From a bacterium (lineage in GTDB: Bacteria > Planctomycetota > SZUA-567): a stretch of DNA of 64,000 bases. The position numbers and the translations under genes were made by a program. Shown piece after piece: positions 61,435-64,000 of the stretch; positions within the stretch are counted from its first letter, which is position 1; each line of letters begins with the position of its first letter. The DNA is taken from contig QKCJ01000011.1 of NCBI GenBank assembly GCA_003245715.1, positions 27,965 through 91,964 of the forward strand. Direction: 5' to 3'. The notes under the pieces were generated by a model. The model saw only the letters and a list, made by a program, of their open reading frames with translations. It was not told the DNA's origin and ran no database searches.

Positions 61435-61731
61435 TTAAGCTGGTTCGATTGAAGTAATTAATCCTTTGCTTCTTAGTGTCTCTGAATAGTATTCCACAGC
61501 CTCATAGTAATCAATCATCACGACTCCAATACCTGTATAATGTGCATCGAGCATCACAAGGGTGGAGTCGATTTCATTTAATGGTGTATATCTGAAAAGA
61601 ATATCAACGACCTCATCCATACTTGGGGTCGTATTATTATGCAGTACCAAAAAATATAGTGGAATCATCCTTACTGTTGGCTCCGCATCAATTTCTTGAG
61701 CCGGGGTTAATTCAAATCCGCTTGGAGCCAT
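61435..61731 (-). CDS. ClpS-like adaptor protein encoded by the element
   Basis: A 98-residue protein matching the ClpS core: PLYFLVLHNNTTPSMDEVVDILF, MLDAHYTGIGVVMIDYYEAVEYYSETLRSKGL and a final EPA. ClpS hands N-degron substrates to ClpAP. Pocket residues equal to E. coli Asn34 and His66 are kept (N32, H64), but the usual NDD is NN with one residue fewer, so specificity may differ. The ATG at 61731 has AGGAGG at 7 nt; a longer start is rejected. It lies 51 bp downstream of the recombinase gene, probably one operon. Confidence 0.78.
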   Translation of the reverse strand: MAPSGFELTPAQEIDAEPTVRMIPLYFLVLHNNTTPSMDEVVDILFRYTPLNEIDSTLVMLDAHYTGIGVVMIDYYEAVEYYSETLRSKGLITSIEPA

Positions 61732-61782
61732 TACAGAGCCTCCTGCTTGCAAGTTATGACTTCTGCACTCAAACTATTGGTT

Positions 61783-62466
61783 TTAATTTTGAAGCCTTCC
61801 AAGGGCTTCCTGAGCTTGTTTAATGATAGTTTGGAGTTCAGTAACCTGCTGACTATTCTCCTCGACTTTATCTTTACCCCGGCTCTGAATTTTATCTGCC
61901 AGATGCTTTGGGGCAACGTGCGTATACACTTGGGTGGTTTGGACGGAATTATGTCCCAGAAGGTCTTGGACTTCACGAATGGTAAAACCCTCATCCAAAA
62001 GTTCAGATGCGTAACAATGCCGAAAAACATGGCAGCTTACCTTTTTATCAATTAAACCAATTTTAGATGCTCTATTCTTTATGGTTCGGTCAAGGTACTG
62101 CTGACAGAGTGAATTCCCCTGACGACCTGTTGTTATCAGGCAGAAAAAATATGATGCCTTCTTGTCCTGAACATTATCTGGACGCTTCTCAGACCAACGT
62201 TGGAGCCAGTAGGCAAGCTCTGAATCAAACGGGACAACTCTGTCCTTTTTACCTTTTCCCTCAAAGACCCGGAGCAGGCGTTTCTCAAGATTAACATTGG
62301 AAAGTTTAAGGTTGCAAAGTTCAGAAACTCGCAGCCCTGCCCGGTAGAGAGTTTCAAAAATCACTCGGTTCCTGAGTCCTGACCATGCCTTCAGGTTAAA
62401 GGAATTGAGCAGCATCTGAACTTCGTCACGCTCTAAAATTTTTGGTAGTTTTTTTTGTGAAGCCAT
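61783..62466 (-). CDS. XerC/D-like tyrosine recombinase, catalytic domain only
   Basis: 227 residues with a full active site: Arg in YRAGLRVSEL, HVFRHCYASELL, LLGHNSVQTTQVYTHV (His and Tyr). Residues 1-20 lead straight into the catalytic domain, so the N-terminal core-binding domain of about 90 residues is missing. A helical tail (EENSQQVTELQTIIKQAQEALGRL) follows. GAGGG before the ATG at 62466 shows this is the true start rather than a break. Second recombinase of the element. Confidence 0.85.
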   Translation of the reverse strand: MASQKKLPKILERDEVQMLLNSFNLKAWSGLRNRVIFETLYRAGLRVSELCNLKLSNVNLEKRLLRVFEGKGKKDRVVPFDSELAYWLQRWSEKRPDNVQDKKASYFFCLITTGRQGNSLCQQYLDRTIKNRASKIGLIDKKVSCHVFRHCYASELLDEGFTIREVQDLLGHNSVQTTQVYTHVAPKHLADKIQSRGKDKVEENSQQVTELQTIIKQAQEALGRLQN

Positions 62467-62488
62467 AATTTCCCTCGTTTTCAATGCA

Positions 62489-62568
62489 TAGTTGTGAAAA
62501 GGGGGATTATCACAACCATCTATACGGTTTTCTTAGTTTGTTGCATGTATCAATGATTATCACAACTA
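62489..62568. repeat. TAGTTGTGA/TCACAAC repeat cluster upstream of the recombinase
   Basis: GATTATCACAAC occurs at 62505-62516 and 62555-62566. TAGTTGTGA at 62489-62497 is the reverse complement of TCACAACTA at 62560-62568. The first copy is 23 bp before the recombinase start, so these are operator or recombination sites. Confidence 0.65.
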
Positions 62569-62771
62569 TTTGGTACATTTGTTTATAACACTAGTCTGGG
62601 GAAATCCTGGACTAAAAATATATTTTTGAGAGTTTGTTACAGCATCAATAATAGCTCAATTAATAATTTGATGATAATATAGAGTTGGTAGAGGCGTGAA
62701 TTCTGTGCGAAAGAAATTTCAATGAACTTGGTTTTCTAAAACATCAACCACAAACATGGAGGAAATTTAAA
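62569..62771. other. AT-rich divergent spacer
   Basis: Rest of the 305-bp gap between the recombinase gene and the small gene at 62772. No further feature is clear. Confidence 0.4.
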
Positions 62772-63017
62772 ATGTGTGAAAAGGAAGAGGTAATAATTGA
62801 GGATGCTCCGGAAGCAATGTTTTTGAACTATATCAGGCGTGGAGGAACTTTGGAAATTAGGTTCAGTGGTTCAATCAAGTTCCCCTATTATGTATTCACA
62901 GAGGTTGAAAACATCCAGTCCTTGAGGGAAGAGTATGCAGCGGCTCAAGAGGCAATTAATTTGGCTGTTGATATTGCAACTATGGGTTATGAGAACCTTC
63001 AGTCGAGGCGGTCATAA
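62772..63017 (+). CDS. Small hypothetical protein of the element
   Basis: An 81-residue acidic protein preceded by GGAGGAAATT. VIIEDAPEAMFLNYIRRGGTLEIRFSGSIKFPYYV suggests a small beta-rich N-terminal half, and the C-terminal half is helical (SLREEYAAAQEAINLAVDIATMG). No family recognised. It ends at a terminator about 107 bp downstream. Confidence 0.6.
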   Translation: MCEKEEVIIEDAPEAMFLNYIRRGGTLEIRFSGSIKFPYYVFTEVENIQSLREEYAAAQEAINLAVDIATMGYENLQSRRS

Positions 63018-63123
63018 GTGATTTGTTATTATTGAACCAGAAAAATATTTGCTATTAGCTTCTGAAATTCTATAATGCCTGGCACCACATCCGCCAGTAC
63101 AGGGTCAGTCAACAGGCATGGCA

Positions 63124-63154
63124 GCACTCCCAATTATGGGAGTGCCTTCTTTTT
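63124..63154 (+). terminator. Terminator after the small gene
   Basis: Perfect 9-bp stem GCACTCCCA / TGGGAGTGC with loop ATTA and T-run. Confidence 0.88.
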
Positions 63155-63225
63155 AATATTCAACATTCACCAAAATTCTAAGAGCGAAAATTTTTCGGAA
63201 TTTGCATAAAACAAAATGAAAACTA

Positions 63226-63310
63226 TACCGGGCTTAACAAATGCCCATCCTGCGTATCTGCTTTGTTACAAAAGAGTTGTAATTTGCCTTTATTTGTACC
63301 GGGCTTAACA
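63226..63310. repeat. 14-bp direct repeat TACCGGGCTTAACA
   Basis: Copies at 63226-63239 and 63297-63310, start points 71 bp apart. Iteron-like. Confidence 0.7.
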
Positions 63311-63329
63311 TCATATATTTAAAAAATAA

Positions 63330-63612
63330 AACAGCCAAAGATTACCTGCCGACTTCGGCTGTTCTGTTCAAAATATAATTATGTAGCCTCAAATATGCGA
63401 GCAGTCGAGGATTGAGTATCCTCATAGAAGGGAGTGCTTGCCCGGGTTCTGAACCACAAATAAGCTGCATTACTGGCGCTATTACCAATGTGTTTCAAGA
63501 GACTCATCTACTTTTGTTCCAACAGCTTACAAAATCGCTAAATTTACTGGCGATTGTTACCTATTAAAGATAATCATGCAAACAGCCGAGGATTATCCAC
63601 GTACCTCGGCTG
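63330..63612. repeat. Three related hairpins sharing CAGYCRARGATT
   Basis: CAGYCRARGATT at 63332-63343, 63402-63413 and 63583-63594, each in a hairpin: AACAGCC/GGCTGTT (63330-63336/63357-63363), GAGGAT/ATCCTC (63407-63412/63418-63423) and CAGCCGAGG/CCTCGGCTG (63583-63591/63604-63612). Confidence 0.65.
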
Positions 63613-63728
63613 CTTATGTTTGCTTGGATTATTTATTACAAACTATTTTTTAAGTTTCTTCAAGTGGAGCCTTAAGTTCACTTTTCCGCTCTCCTTAAAA
63701 AAAAGAAACTAACAGACATATGGACTTA

Positions 63729-63872
63729 TTAGAACTTCAACTTGGGTAGTGCGGCGACAATATCGACGGTTTGGACGCTGACTTTGATGACGCTCAGGAT
63801 AAGGTCGAGGATATAGCGGGGATTATCAACCTCGGTTGCCCAGTCGTTGGGGTCGTTGTGACCTTTCCCCAC
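63729..63872 (-). CDS. Small putative protein, GTG start
   Basis: Minus-strand frame of 47 codons whose product (GKGHNDPNDWATEVDNPRY, then a hydrophobic helix-like ILDLILSVIKVSVQTVDIVAAL and PKLKF) looks more protein-like than the longer plus-strand frame over the same DNA. GTG start with no clear ribosome-binding site; TGA lies two codons upstream, so it is not a longer gene. It could be a small membrane-active peptide or a gene fragment. Confidence 0.35.
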   Translation of the reverse strand: MGKGHNDPNDWATEVDNPRYILDLILSVIKVSVQTVDIVAALPKLKF

Positions 63873-63907
63873 GATTCAGACCACTTCTTATGTTATAGTT
63901 TTTTCTC

Positions 63908-63968
63908 TTTGTTTGTCCAGAACAGAATGATGCAGCGTAGCGGAGACAGGCTGTTCTGGACAAACAAA
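63908..63968. repeat. 18-bp perfect inverted repeat
   Basis: Arms 63908-63925 (TTTGTTTGTCCAGAACAG) and 63951-63968 are exact reverse complements with a 25-nt loop, upstream of the small minus-strand frame. Confidence 0.85.
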
Positions 63969-64000
63969 TGCCTCCGGTGCTGGCGGGCGGTAGCCTAATG

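Larger units (their letters stand above)
63018..63728. other. Noncoding, hairpin-rich stretch of the element
   Basis: 711 bp without a supported protein gene. It holds the terminator at 63124, the 14-bp direct repeats at 63226 and 63297, and three related hairpins at 63330-63612. Candidate origin or noncoding RNA region. Confidence 0.5.
58627..64000. mobile_element. Integrated element at tRNA-Ser, right end outside the window
   Basis: Begins directly after tRNA-Ser: terminator, arm-type repeats, tyrosine integrase, small HUH Rep-like protein, catalytic-only tyrosine recombinase, ClpS-like protein, small unknown genes and a hairpin-rich noncoding part. Genes face both ways with long gaps, unlike the flanking chromosome. 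No second copy of the tRNA 3' end was found up to 64000. No capsid, conjugation or CRISPR genes are seen, so it may be a satellite or a small integrative element. Confidence 0.75.

Noticed and set aside
63226..63612. CRISPR array
   Set aside because: Only two exact 14-bp repeats and three degenerate hairpins at irregular spacing, with no cas genes.
63771..63998. 75-codon plus-strand frame near the window end
   Set aside because: Composition is less protein-like than the minus-strand frame 63729-63872, and it runs through an 18-bp inverted repeat.

Overview
The window looks like chromosome of a Gram-negative anaerobe of roughly mid GC content. An ADP-heptose epimerase (LPS core), outer-membrane Pel export genes, lipoproteins and a PilB/GspE ATPase point to a diderm. 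Adjacent desulfoferrodoxin and rubrerythrin genes point to anaerobic life. Long TPR, HEAT, PKD and Ig-like proteins, GatB, and a partner-switching (RsbU/W/V) module would suit a PVC-group bacterium such as Lentisphaerota or a similar poorly sampled phylum. That placement is inference only.

Layout. 1-8.8 kb: 3'-truncated pilus/secretion ATPase, a stand-alone histidine kinase, an M50-like protease with repeats, HtpG, two tiny paralogous CxxC proteins behind identical palindromes, and a THUMP-like methyltransferase. 8.9-16.7 kb: housekeeping genes (hisD, NAD(P)HX epimerase, panD, EamA-like transporter, hldD, an unusual folD, gatB). 16.8-23 kb: a secreted EF-hand-like protein whose frame continues past an in-frame TGA followed by a SECIS-like hairpin, a TPR protein, an orphan promoter-to-terminator unit that looks like a new structured RNA of about 370 nt, and a large Ig/TPR protein. 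23.4-32 kb: cysE, fetAB, bioF-bioH-like-bioC, queE, rpmB and a DmeF-type metal exporter.

34.1-48.9 kb is a ten-gene Pel exopolysaccharide operon. It differs from the Pseudomonas arrangement: PelB is split into TPR and barrel genes, PelA seems to lack the glycoside hydrolase domain, a CheY-like receiver sits between pelC and pelD, and a HEAT-repeat gene sits between pelE and pelF. PelD keeps an RxxD c-di-GMP site while its GGDEF motif is lost. The 5' leader can fold into competing or pseudoknotted pairings.

49-58.4 kb holds oxidative-stress genes, rimO and the RsbU-RsbW-RsbV cascade with a second STAS gene. From tRNA-Ser(GGA) at 58.5 kb to the window end is an integrated element: tyrosine integrase, small HUH Rep-like protein, catalytic-domain-only recombinase followed by a ClpS-like adaptor gene, and a repeat- and hairpin-rich noncoding stretch. 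Its right boundary is not in the window.
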